Assembly: GCF_015686695.1 (NCBI RefSeq)
Contig: NZ_JADPMR010000004.1
Location: 124,001 to 188,000, forward strand
Direction: 5' to 3'
Length of the DNA: 64,000 bases
Origin: Vibrio nitrifigilis
GTDB taxonomy: Bacteria > Pseudomonadota > Gammaproteobacteria > Enterobacterales > Vibrionaceae
The first letter of the stretch is position 1. Each line of letters starts with the position of its first letter. The notes under the pieces are model-generated. The model had not been told where the DNA came from and searched no databases. It saw only the letters and a list, made by a program, of their open reading frames with translations. This document shows positions 8,938 to 17,589 of the stretch, one piece after another. Both the position numbers and the translations under genes were made by a program.

Positions 8938-8949
8938 TTAAACGTTTAA
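8938..8949. promoter_or_regulatory. Palindrome TTAAACGTTTAA, possible operator
   Basis: A perfect 12-bp palindrome about 130 bp upstream of the prsT start. It shares the 10-bp core TAAACGTTTA with the site at 2430-2439, in the other divergent PEP-CTERM promoter region of this window. The cognate regulator is unknown. Confidence 0.3.
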
Positions 8950-9242
8950 TTGTTAATAATTAATGGAGTAAAAAGAAATACAATACGGTAATTATCTATA
9001 TAGCTTTATGATTTATCTATAATAACGTGACATTCTTTCTCATGCTTGACTGTTTTGGTGGAAATTGTCTTATTTGTGAGAAAATAAACCTATTGTTTTA
9101 CTGTTTTTTATAAAATAGGGGATTAGTGATTGATAATCATAATGTAATCTGAAATTTTAATGATATTAAAATGAGTAGCTCTGTCATCATCTCAATATTT
9201 AGGTATATAGTAGTAGTACTGTGAATTTAGTTAATTCAGATA

Positions 9243-9290
9243 TATACCCAAGGGGCGATACGTGTTTGCTGAACCAGCATCTTGAGGTTA
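9243..9290 (-). repeat. Short degenerate copy of the TATACCC inverted-repeat element
   Basis: Starts with TATACCCAAG and ends with CATCTTGAGGTTA. The last 23 bases differ at one position from the reverse complement of the left end of the full element at 44464. The middle of the element is missing. Confidence 0.6.
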
Positions 9291-9322
9291 TCTAGATCTG
9301 AACTCAAATTAAAGGAAATATA

Positions 9323-10429
9323 ATGCTCCTTAGGGATAGGCAGGGGGTTCAAGTTGAGTGGTACAAAAATCCAGATAAACAATGGCTAGCAAACGCTTGG
9401 CGTGATCTTGAAAACAGAGCTAATGCCAATTTTTTCTTAAGCTGGCTATGGATAGGTACGTGGTTAGACTGTTTTGTTACGGATTTTCATTTGATTGAAG
9501 CCACACAAAACTCTAAAACCGTTGGGCTCGGTATCATTGTCACTAAGCGCCATGCGTGTGCACCGAATTGGTGGCGTAAACAACATTTTCTTCATCGTAC
9601 TGGATCCCATGATGAAGACCAGATCTGGATTGAATATAACGACTTTTTAATCGCGAATAGTGATGCTCATGAGATTCGTGATGCTATGTGCGCCAGTATG
9701 CAAGCATGGATTGGTCCTAATGATACCTTTGTTGTGGGTGCAAGCCTGCCTGAAAAATTTGCCCCGATGACATCGTTAGGTGTTGCTGAAAGAACGGTGT
9801 GGGAAACTAAAAATTATTTTTTAGAATTGAGCAGCTTACGAGAAAAAAAACAAGATCTTTTGCAGGTTCTATCACGTAATTCTCGGTATCAGATCTCACG
9901 TAGTTTACGTGAGTATCAGCAAGTGGGTGCAGTGACAGTAACAACCATGACGACGGTACATGAAGCTCTCGCGTTGTTTGAAGCCGCAAAACCGCTTCAT
10001 TTAGCTCGTTGGGGTAATAGCTCAAACGGTAGTGGTATGGTTAATCCTAAGTTTGTTGCTTTTCATGAAAAGCTAATTGCTAAAGGCATGAACAGCGGAC
10101 ACATTGAACTGCATCATGTGCAAGCTGGCGATGAAACCATCGGAATTATCTACAATTTTCATTATCGTGGTGTGGTGTATTTCTATTTAGGTGCGATGAA
10201 TTATTGCCACTCTAGCCCTCATTTTAAACCCGGGTTAGTTTCACATTACCTATTGATTAATAAAGCCATAAAAGATGGCGTTAATGTCTATGATTTTATG
10301 GGGGGAGAGGCTCGCTATAAATCCACCTTTGCCAATCAAGAAGGCTGTTTAGTGGTATCACGTTACGGCCATCCGAGTGCATTTTTAAGCGTAGAAAATT
10401 TTGCTAGAGAAATAAAACATCGCTTGTGA
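9323..10429 (+). CDS. GNAT family acetyltransferase, CelD/BcsL-like
   Basis: A 368-residue cytosolic protein of the CelD/BcsL (FemAB-like) acetyltransferase group, found in cellulose and exopolysaccharide loci. Indicative segments are FFLSWLWIGTWL near residue 35, LLQVLSRNSRYQISRSLREY around 180-200, and the C-terminal core GIIYNFHYRGVVYFYLGAM with VYDFMGGEARYKSTFA. Such proteins are thought to acylate a polysaccharide precursor or a peptide. AAAGGA precedes the ATG by seven bases. It is the first gene of a plus-strand run in which genes are separated by 0-40 bp or overlap, so it probably leads an operon. Confidence 0.75.
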   Translation: MLLRDRQGVQVEWYKNPDKQWLANAWRDLENRANANFFLSWLWIGTWLDCFVTDFHLIEATQNSKTVGLGIIVTKRHACAPNWWRKQHFLHRTGSHDEDQIWIEYNDFLIANSDAHEIRDAMCASMQAWIGPNDTFVVGASLPEKFAPMTSLGVAERTVWETKNYFLELSSLREKKQDLLQVLSRNSRYQISRSLREYQQVGAVTVTTMTTVHEALALFEAAKPLHLARWGNSSNGSGMVNPKFVAFHEKLIAKGMNSGHIELHHVQAGDETIGIIYNFHYRGVVYFYLGAMNYCHSSPHFKPGLVSHYLLINKAIKDGVNVYDFMGGEARYKSTFANQEGCLVVSRYGHPSAFLSVENFAREIKHRL

Positions 10430-10447
10430 TTTTGGGTAACGTCCTAA

Positions 10448-11941
10448 ATGGTAATTGATAATTTAAATAAAAAAGTCGCTATTGGTTATTTATGGAACTT
10501 GGCATCTAAATGGATAACAAGGTTTATAGGTATTATTAGTACGCTGATTCTAATTCGAATCTTGGCACCTAATGATTTTGGTATTGCAACATTAGCTAAT
10601 ATCGTTCTAGCATTATTTGTGATGTTATCGGAAGTGGGTAGTGATAAATATGTAATAAAATCTCAAGAATGTACCAATGAATTACTCAATAGTGCGTGGT
10701 CTCTCAATATTGCTCTTAAATTTTTTTGTGGAATTATTATTGCGAGTGTTGCACCGTATATTGCTGATTTTATTCATGAGCCTATATTAAGAAATGTATT
10801 ATTAGTATGTAGCGTGATCCCCATAATTGGTGCGTTTAAAAATATTGGTATTCTTCAGTTTGAAAGAGATTTGAATTATCGACCACTGACTAAGCTATCT
10901 GTGGCCGTGAAATTGACCGTTTTTCCTATCACCATAGGATTAGCGTTATGGTTACAAAACTATTGGGCTCTGTTAGTCGGTACTTTAGTTAGTGAAGTAA
11001 TCGGTGTCATCGGATCTTATCGCATTCATCCCTATCGGCCTAAATGGTCGATGAAACAATGGGGGAAGCAGTGGAGCTTTTCCAAATGGATGGTGATCTC
11101 GACAACAACAGGTTATTTGCGATCGCGTATTGATGCTTTTCTATTAGGGAAGTTTTTGCCAGCGAACGCTGTTGGGTTGTTCAGGGTTAGTCAGGAATTC
11201 GCTTGGTTGCCTTTTTCTGAAGTTATTGCCCCTGCTACCCGCTCTTTTTATGCCAGTTTGACAAAAGTCTCTAATGATAAGAAAGAGTTAATCGAGCAGT
11301 TGATTCGATATCAATCCATCGCATACTTGCTCGTTGTGCCATCTGCGTTTGGCATTTATGTTCTGCAAGATCAAATTGTCTGGGTTGTAATGGGTGAAAA
11401 ATGGATGCCTGCAGCGCCTGTCCTTGGGTTATTAAGTCTTTTAATGTTGTCTATGCCACTTAACATCGCTTTGCAAAGTGTGCTAACTCATTTATCGAAA
11501 GTGAAGTACTTAGTGTGGATAGATGTAGTGATGATTTTAGCTATTGGTGGCAGTTTTGTTGCACTTTATCAACAAGGCGTTGAAGAGTTAGTCACCTATA
11601 CCTTATTGCGCGTGATACTCGTGATCGTATTCATCATGATGTTGCTTATTTCCTATAAGTGGATATTGGGTATTCCGGTGATCCGCTTATTAACTTCGCT
11701 ATTGATACCCATGTTACCCGCGTTAGTCATGTATTGGGGGATTGAGCAGTTATTGCTGATGATCCATTTTGTTCCCGTTATTAATTTAGCGTTGTCGATT
11801 GTGGCGGGAGCGGCAATTTTTACGCCTTTAATGCTTATTATGATTATAGCGTTTAGAAAATTACTTCCAGACTACCAATACTTATATGAGTTGATCATTC
11901 ATGTCGCTGCAATGTTGCGGCGAAAAATAGTGACTAGGTAA
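10448..11941 (+). CDS. Polysaccharide flippase, Wzx/MOP family (first copy)
   Basis: A 497-residue polytopic inner-membrane protein with about 12-14 hydrophobic helices, of the MOP/MATE-like oligosaccharide flippase superfamily. It begins with KVAIGYLWNLASKWITR, followed by IRILAPNDFGIATLAN and GSDKYVIKSQ, all typical of the lipopolysaccharide-type Wzx. It would move undecaprenyl-linked repeat units across the inner membrane. A second flippase of identical length but clearly different sequence lies at 17590. Start at ATG 10448, 18 bp after the previous stop; the ribosome-binding site is weak. Confidence 0.85.
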   Translation: MVIDNLNKKVAIGYLWNLASKWITRFIGIISTLILIRILAPNDFGIATLANIVLALFVMLSEVGSDKYVIKSQECTNELLNSAWSLNIALKFFCGIIIASVAPYIADFIHEPILRNVLLVCSVIPIIGAFKNIGILQFERDLNYRPLTKLSVAVKLTVFPITIGLALWLQNYWALLVGTLVSEVIGVIGSYRIHPYRPKWSMKQWGKQWSFSKWMVISTTTGYLRSRIDAFLLGKFLPANAVGLFRVSQEFAWLPFSEVIAPATRSFYASLTKVSNDKKELIEQLIRYQSIAYLLVVPSAFGIYVLQDQIVWVVMGEKWMPAAPVLGLLSLLMLSMPLNIALQSVLTHLSKVKYLVWIDVVMILAIGGSFVALYQQGVEELVTYTLLRVILVIVFIMMLLISYKWILGIPVIRLLTSLLIPMLPALVMYWGIEQLLLMIHFVPVINLALSIVAGAAIFTPLMLIMIIAFRKLLPDYQYLYELIIHVAAMLRRKIVTR

Positions 11942-12002
11942 TGAGTGGGTTTATGGAAATGTTGTCCACTGCTGAGGAGTGCGATTACGTGAGAGAGGAT
12001 GC

Positions 12003-13760
12003 ATGCAACAACCTGTAACAGGAAGTAAGGTCTCTGTCCTAGTATTAGGAGAAGATACACGCAGTTTTCTATCCGTTATTCGGTCATTGGGAGAGGCGGG
12101 GTATGAGGTTCATGTTGTATGCTACGACAGAACCAGCCCAGCATTAGCCAGTAAATACATTACAACGGTAAAGTTTTATAACTATCAGGCTCTTACTGCG
12201 CAAGATTGGCTTAACAGTGTGATTGCGCTTGTTCAGCGTTATCAATTTGATGTGATTATTCCCTGTGACGAACGAGCACTTTATCCTCTGTGGTCAGCAA
12301 AAGAACGTCTCCCTAGTCACACGCAACTCGCGATTGCGAATCCGCAAGCACTCGAACATTTATTTGATAAGTGGAAAACAAAACGCGTTGCTCAAACATG
12401 TGGTGTGCCAGTTGCCGAAGGCCATATCACCACTATAGTGGAAACTAGCTATGATCAATTACAGCAACGTTATGGTGATCTTTTCGTCGTTAAGCCATTG
12501 CAATCATTTGAAGAAGATAAGTTAAGTCAACGGCAAAAAGTCGTCATTATCCATTCAGCGGAGGACTTTGCTGCTTTTCAACATGCGAACGACAGTCATC
12601 ATACTTATTTAATTGAAGCCTTCTTTGCTGGTAAAGGCGAAGGGGTGTCTGTGCTGTCGATTCAAGGTGAAGTGTACGCTGCATTTGCTCATGTCCGGGT
12701 TGCTGAGCCAAATTCGGGCGGGGGGAGCTCATACCGGAAAAGTATTCCTTTGGATCCTGCTCTATTAGAGGCAGCAGAACAGATGTGTCGGCAGACTCAG
12801 TTAACTGGTGTGGCAATGTTTGAATTTCGGCGTAATGAGGCAGAACAATGGATTCTGGTCGAAGTGAACGCTCGCTTTTGGGGATCATTACCGTTAGCTG
12901 TCTATGCTGGAGTCGATTTTCCTAAAATGTACGTCGATTACTTGGTGACGAATCAGCCCCCACAGAGCAAAGTGTTGCAATATAGAAGCGTGACTGCCCG
13001 CGCTTTAACTGCCGATATTTATGAAATGAAACGGGAGTTTGAGTTGTTCAGTGAGACGAGGGGCACTAGTATCGCGCGAAAATATTTGTTGGGTAGGCTA
13101 TTACAGATAGGGAACGTTATAACACCTAAAGAGACGCTTGATAGCCTGCAATGGCATGATATGAAGCCATTTTTAGCCGAGTGCTCAGCTTTATTTCGTA
13201 CTCTAGTGCTCGCCAAATTACGCAAAACTCGTCTTCTGATCCGCTATCGACGTTATAAAACGCAAAGACAGCTTGCCCTTCTTTTTAAGCGTAATCCTAG
13301 GCGGCGAATTCTCTTTGTTTGCTATGGAAATATTATGCGCAGTCCTTTTGCCGCTGCGTATTTCCAAGATTCAGCCGCACAACAACACATTTCACTCAGT
13401 TGGGATTCATTTGGTTTCCACTTAATCGAGCAGCGCTCATGTCCTCAGTCAGCTTTTCAAGCAGCACAAAGACTGGGTGAAGATTTAACTTGTCACCAAT
13501 CGAAATGGTTAAGTCAATTGGATATTCGAGAAACCGATATTGTTATTTACTTTGACCGACAAAATTACAGCAAATTGCACGCCTATTATCAGGTAAATCA
13601 CGCTTTTTGTGCGGCAGACTTGTTAGATAATCAATTCCCTAAATTAGCCGATATTGACGATCCTTATGGACGAGGCATAGAGGGGGTCGAGGAGTGTTAT
13701 CGCAAGATTTCTAATTCAGTCACTCGGTTGTTAACCATATATAAAGAGGCGGTTCAATGA
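12003..13760 (+). CDS. ATP-grasp ligase fused to a low-molecular-weight tyrosine phosphatase
   Basis: A 585-residue two-domain protein. Residues about 1-400 form a PurK/CarB-like ATP-grasp enzyme: VLVLGEDTRSF at the N-terminus, DVIIPCDE, LFVVKPL, and the metal/ATP site WILVEVNARFWGSLPLA. Residues about 435-585 form a complete low-molecular-weight protein tyrosine phosphatase: loop CYGNIMRS with nucleophile Cys440, and the general-acid motif DIDDPYG. The ATG at 12003 has GAGAGGA upstream and is preferred to an in-frame GTG at 11979. It overlaps the next gene by four bases (ATGA). The ATP-grasp substrate is unknown; a carboxylate-amine or peptide ligation step in polymer decoration is plausible. 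A separate phosphatase is encoded at 43988. Confidence 0.8.
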   Translation: MQQPVTGSKVSVLVLGEDTRSFLSVIRSLGEAGYEVHVVCYDRTSPALASKYITTVKFYNYQALTAQDWLNSVIALVQRYQFDVIIPCDERALYPLWSAKERLPSHTQLAIANPQALEHLFDKWKTKRVAQTCGVPVAEGHITTIVETSYDQLQQRYGDLFVVKPLQSFEEDKLSQRQKVVIIHSAEDFAAFQHANDSHHTYLIEAFFAGKGEGVSVLSIQGEVYAAFAHVRVAEPNSGGGSSYRKSIPLDPALLEAAEQMCRQTQLTGVAMFEFRRNEAEQWILVEVNARFWGSLPLAVYAGVDFPKMYVDYLVTNQPPQSKVLQYRSVTARALTADIYEMKREFELFSETRGTSIARKYLLGRLLQIGNVITPKETLDSLQWHDMKPFLAECSALFRTLVLAKLRKTRLLIRYRRYKTQRQLALLFKRNPRRRILFVCYGNIMRSPFAAAYFQDSAAQQHISLSWDSFGFHLIEQRSCPQSAFQAAQRLGEDLTCHQSKWLSQLDIRETDIVIYFDRQNYSKLHAYYQVNHAFCAADLLDNQFPKLADIDDPYGRGIEGVEECYRKISNSVTRLLTIYKEAVQ

Positions 13761-14722
13761 GCGCGACACAACTCGCAATAGTCATTCATGCGGAAGAAGA
13801 GTTCGATTGGGACGGCGGTTTTTTTCGCTCAAAAGTGAAAGTCTCGCATGCTGATAACCTAATCCATGTGATGGATCGAATTATTGAATTAGGCGGTAAA
13901 ATCACGCTCGCTATGGATTACCCATTTATCACTAGTGATGATGGCAAAAAGGTGGTGGATTACTACCGACATCAGCATGGTGTTAATGTCGAATTCGCAA
14001 CTCATTTACATCCTTGGGTTAACCCCCCATTTGAAAACGAACATGACAGTGTTGATAACCATTTGTCGTATCCTGGCAATCTGTCTTATGAGTATGAATT
14101 TGAAAAAATAAAAGTACTGACTGAAACCATTGAGCGTATCTCGGGCTTTCGCCCAAAAACGTATCTTGCAGGGCGTTACGGCATTGGTGCTAATACGCAA
14201 AATATTCTTAAGTCTTTAGGTTATGAAGTCGATTTAAGTATCAGCGCCTATTGCGACTTTCGTCATCAACAAGGACCAGACTTTAGTCATTATTCGAACC
14301 AAAAATTCGTGGATAGCGAGATTACCTATCTTCCACATACTAGTTCGATTTTATCGGTCATTCCGCCTATTCGTAACTATTTAAACCGCCACCCGGAAAA
14401 GTTCACTTGGATTCAAAATAATAAATGGCGTCATTTAGTTGGAAAAATCATGCGAGTTAAGCGTTATCGCCTCTCTCCTGAAGGGTTTACTGCGCATCAG
14501 ATGAAACAAGTGACTCAAGCTCAACTGCGAGTCGGTCAGCGCGATTTTATAATGTCATTCCATTCGCCAAGTACGAAAAGTGGGTTAACGCCATACACTC
14601 ATACGGATCAAGATGTCGCCTATTTTCTCTCTACAATAGAAAATTATCTACGCTGTTTTACCCAGGAATACCAAGGTAAAACCGTTTTACCTTCAATGCT
14701 TTCTGCGTCATCTAGCCTATGA
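13757..14722 (+). CDS. Polysaccharide deacetylase-like protein
   Basis: A 321-residue cytosolic protein with a NodB-type beta-barrel fold. It has an N-terminal acidic strand IVIHAEEEFDW in the position of the catalytic Asp motif, and THLHPWVNPPFE around residue 80 in the position of the metal-binding His motif. ETIERISGFRPKTYLAGRYG and DFIMSFHSPS match later motifs. It is of the WalW-like type rather than the classic chitooligosaccharide deacetylase, and the metal ligands are not all the standard ones. Its start overlaps the stop of the ATP-grasp fusion gene, indicating translational coupling. It probably acts on a sugar intermediate of the polymer. Confidence 0.7.
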   Translation: MSATQLAIVIHAEEEFDWDGGFFRSKVKVSHADNLIHVMDRIIELGGKITLAMDYPFITSDDGKKVVDYYRHQHGVNVEFATHLHPWVNPPFENEHDSVDNHLSYPGNLSYEYEFEKIKVLTETIERISGFRPKTYLAGRYGIGANTQNILKSLGYEVDLSISAYCDFRHQQGPDFSHYSNQKFVDSEITYLPHTSSILSVIPPIRNYLNRHPEKFTWIQNNKWRHLVGKIMRVKRYRLSPEGFTAHQMKQVTQAQLRVGQRDFIMSFHSPSTKSGLTPYTHTDQDVAYFLSTIENYLRCFTQEYQGKTVLPSMLSASSSL

Positions 14723-14734
14723 GGTTTCATTAGA

Positions 14735-15634
14735 ATGAAAGTCTACGTTCACCCTTGCCAAACAAAAAATATCGGCGATGAATTTAATCGTTGGTTTTGG
14801 CATGAGATATTTGAAGAAAACATAGAACAATATTCCGATGATGTGCTGCTGGTAGGTATTGGAACAGTACTTAATGAGAAGTTACCTCACGCTAACGTTA
14901 CGCATATTTTGGGGAGTGGCGTTGGTTATAGTGATAGTGATGTTATTGATTCTAAACATTGGACTATCCATTTTGTGCGCGGCAAGTTGAGCGCAAAAGC
15001 GTTAGGGATAGATCCTTTGTTAGCGATTTCAGATCCGGGCATTCTGATCAGTCGTTTAAGAGTGATTGAGTGTTCGCAGCGATATGATATTTCTTTTATG
15101 CCTCATATCGGCATCGACTCACCGCGATATAAAGCTTTTATTGAAGATGTGATGGGATGGCATTACATTTCGCCCTCCGATGAGGAAGAGGTTATTTTAA
15201 ATGATATTGTTGCTAGTGGTAAGTTAGTGACATCAGCAATGCATGGCGCCATTATTGCTGATTCTTATCGCGTTCCTTGGTTCCCGGTTAACACTTCGGC
15301 AGAAATCTTACCTTTTAAATGGCACGATTGGTTTAGCTCTCTCAATATCAATGCTTCTTTAACTCACCTACCTGCTTATTGGGGCGAAATCCATTCGGGG
15401 TTTAAATCTCGATTAGTCAATACGGTTAAAGAAACACAGCTCAAATATCAATTGAGGAAAATACAAAACTCTCGACATTTTATCCTAAGTAACGCGCGTG
15501 AACTCGTGAGTAAACAAGAACAGATTCTTGCTAAATTACATGAGGTTAAACCGCTTATTTTTGAAAAGTCTTTGGTAGATAAAAGTCCCGTTACATCTCA
15601 ACCCTCTGACAGCACAGTGAAGTTATCACAATGA
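14735..15634 (+). CDS. Polysaccharide pyruvyltransferase family protein (first copy)
   Basis: A 299-residue protein of the CsaB/polysaccharide pyruvyltransferase family, which adds ketal-linked pyruvate from phosphoenolpyruvate to sugars. Family marks are the N-terminal NIGDEFNRWFW, VLLVGIGTVL, HILGSGVGY, FVRGKLSAKALGI, ISDPGIL and SAMHGAIIADSYRVPW. The two other copies in this window (19109 and 25381) show the same motif order. It overlaps the next gene by four bases. The acceptor sugar cannot be told from sequence. Confidence 0.82.
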   Translation: MKVYVHPCQTKNIGDEFNRWFWHEIFEENIEQYSDDVLLVGIGTVLNEKLPHANVTHILGSGVGYSDSDVIDSKHWTIHFVRGKLSAKALGIDPLLAISDPGILISRLRVIECSQRYDISFMPHIGIDSPRYKAFIEDVMGWHYISPSDEEEVILNDIVASGKLVTSAMHGAIIADSYRVPWFPVNTSAEILPFKWHDWFSSLNINASLTHLPAYWGEIHSGFKSRLVNTVKETQLKYQLRKIQNSRHFILSNARELVSKQEQILAKLHEVKPLIFEKSLVDKSPVTSQPSDSTVKLSQ

Positions 15635-16671
15635 ATAGTACCTATGATTCATCTTCGGCAACCAATCCAGATAAAACAGTGAGGGTGGAGGGGATTTCTA
15701 TCATTATTGCAACCTGTAATCGTCCTGAACTTGCTTATCGAGCGGTTAAAAGTGTGGTTGCGCAATCTTTGGTAGAAAAGCAAATCGTGGTCGTCAATAA
15801 TGGTTCAAGTGTTGAAAATCAGGCTCACTATCAGACATTATTCGCCGAGTTAGCAGAGCAAATTGAGTATGTGGATTTGTGTACCTCACAGGCAATTGGA
15901 GTCGGTCCCTCGATTGCACGTAATGTTGGCCTATCTTATGTGACAGGGAAATACGTGACGTTTTGTGATGATGATGATGAGTGGATTGATCCCGAATATT
16001 TAGCCAATATTGCTCAATCGTTACGAAAGTATCAACCTGATATTCTCTTTTCCGACCAGAAAGCCATACAGGCTAACGGCACTGTTAAGGCGAAACATTG
16101 GTTTGATAATGATGCGTTACTTCACTCTTCGGTACCGCTCGATGATGGCGATATTTATCAGGTTGAAGCGAGTTACTTTTACCAACATGGAGGTTTCCCT
16201 CATCTTAATATCACCGTATATAACTATGAATTGATTAGTCAATGGGGGGGATTTTGTAAAGCTTTAGATTACGAGGAAGACTTTGAACTTTTCCATCGAT
16301 TATTAAGCCACTCAAACCTGTTGCTCTATTATGACCAAGTCGTCAGTCTTCACCATATTCCCGATCAGCAATACCAAGATAATGTCACAACTGCAATGAA
16401 TCAGCAGCATAAACAGCTATCACGACTATATATATTTACCAAACTGACGTTGGAAAGCCTCAGTCCTCAACTGAGTCGCTTTGCACGAATACACGCAAGT
16501 TATGCGGCGGCAAGGTTAGCTGAATTCGCCTTAGAAAAGAGGGATTTTGCGTTAGCCAAACAGATGTCGAAGCAAGCGATTAGTTGGCGGTTATCACCAA
16601 AGATGGCATTGCTGTTTGGGTATACGGTATTGCGCTCATGCATAGCCGCAGTTGGCAAAACACAAAGGTAG
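15631..16671 (+). CDS. Family 2 glycosyltransferase
   Basis: A 346-residue GT-A fold enzyme. The nucleotide-sugar binding start ISIIIATCNRPELAYRAVKSV appears near residue 23, and the metal-binding DxD-type motif FCDDDDEWIDP near residue 112. Residues such as YEEDFELFHRLL are in the position of the catalytic base region. It lacks long membrane helices, so it acts at the cytosolic face on a lipid-linked intermediate. The start ATG overlaps the preceding stop; the ORF is tightly packed within the operon. Confidence 0.85.
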   Translation: MNSTYDSSSATNPDKTVRVEGISIIIATCNRPELAYRAVKSVVAQSLVEKQIVVVNNGSSVENQAHYQTLFAELAEQIEYVDLCTSQAIGVGPSIARNVGLSYVTGKYVTFCDDDDEWIDPEYLANIAQSLRKYQPDILFSDQKAIQANGTVKAKHWFDNDALLHSSVPLDDGDIYQVEASYFYQHGGFPHLNITVYNYELISQWGGFCKALDYEEDFELFHRLLSHSNLLLYYDQVVSLHHIPDQQYQDNVTTAMNQQHKQLSRLYIFTKLTLESLSPQLSRFARIHASYAAARLAEFALEKRDFALAKQMSKQAISWRLSPKMALLFGYTVLRSCIAAVGKTQR

Positions 16672-16675
16672 GATT

Positions 16676-17581
16676 ATGAATCATATTTTACTCACCACTG
16701 ATGAAAATTTTGCTCAGCACTGCGGTGTTTGTATTGTCTCCATCATAAAAAATAATCCGCATACTCATTTTTGTATCACCGTGGCAGGAATGGGGTTAAG
16801 TGAAGGGAGCAAAAATAAGTTACAGCAATGTGTGGCCCTTTCTGATCACAGTGAACTGAATATTGTTGAGTTCCCGGGAGAAAAATTAGAACCCTTCCCC
16901 CAAATTGGTGGCTATCGAAAGAATATCTACTTACGCCTTTGGGTGGATGAGTTTGTCGATGAAAGCGTTGATTTCGTTCTTTATTTGGATGCAGATACGC
17001 TGGTGGTCGATTCAATTGAGGACTTATTCCAATTTAATCAGCACGATTTTATTATTGGCGCGGTCGACATACCATTTGCTGACAGTCACAAACGGTGTCA
17101 TTTGCCGCTAGAATTCGGCTATTTCAATTCCGGGGTGCTGTTGTTTAATGTGCAGCGTTGGCGTACGGAGCATTGCCGTGAGCAACTGCTGAGGTTTTTA
17201 ATAGAAAATAAAGACATTGCTCTCAATCCAGATCAAGATGCGCTAAATGGGGTGTTTTATCGCCAGAGACTAAACCTTGATTATACCTACAATGTCATCA
17301 CGCCATTTTTCCGTCGGTACGATTATCAGAAATTAGGTAGCGATGAACTGACACGGGTGCGCAACGAAGCCAAAATCATTCATTTTAATGGTCGAGCTCG
17401 TCCGTGGCTCTATTCCTGTAACCACCCTTACCAACATAAATACTTTGATTACTTAAGTTTAACACCATGGCATACGTTTAAGCCGCAAGATAAGTCTCTG
17501 TATACATTAATGAAAAAACGGTTACGTGTTCTGTTAGGTAAAGAGAGTTTTATACACATATCTGATGTGAAGGGAATGTAG
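16676..17581 (+). CDS. Family 8 glycosyltransferase
   Basis: A 301-residue GT8 (LgtC/glycogenin-like) enzyme. It begins with HILLTTDENFAQHCGVCIVSI, has the DxD metal site in VLYLDADTLVV, the NSGVLLFNVQRWR motif and the C-terminal HFNGRARPW motif, all diagnostic for galactosyl- or glucosyltransferases that use UDP-sugars with retention. An in-frame TTG at 16652 is possible, but GGTAGGA sits properly before the ATG at 16676, just after the previous stop. It acts in the cytosol on the growing repeat unit. Confidence 0.85.
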   Translation: MNHILLTTDENFAQHCGVCIVSIIKNNPHTHFCITVAGMGLSEGSKNKLQQCVALSDHSELNIVEFPGEKLEPFPQIGGYRKNIYLRLWVDEFVDESVDFVLYLDADTLVVDSIEDLFQFNQHDFIIGAVDIPFADSHKRCHLPLEFGYFNSGVLLFNVQRWRTEHCREQLLRFLIENKDIALNPDQDALNGVFYRQRLNLDYTYNVITPFFRRYDYQKLGSDELTRVRNEAKIIHFNGRARPWLYSCNHPYQHKYFDYLSLTPWHTFKPQDKSLYTLMKKRLRVLLGKESFIHISDVKGM

Positions 17582-17589
17582 AATCACTT

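Larger units (their letters stand above)
8806..9322. other. Divergent promoter region between prsT and the polysaccharide block
   Basis: AT-rich and non-coding. It contains the palindrome TTAAACGTTTAA (8938-8949) and a short degenerate copy of the dispersed TATACCC inverted repeat (9243-9290). No supported ORF. Confidence 0.6.

Noticed and set aside
12547..12888. 113-codon minus-strand frame inside the ATP-grasp gene
   Set aside because: It lies opposite a well-conserved ATP-grasp coding region and its product resembles no family; a shadow of the real gene.
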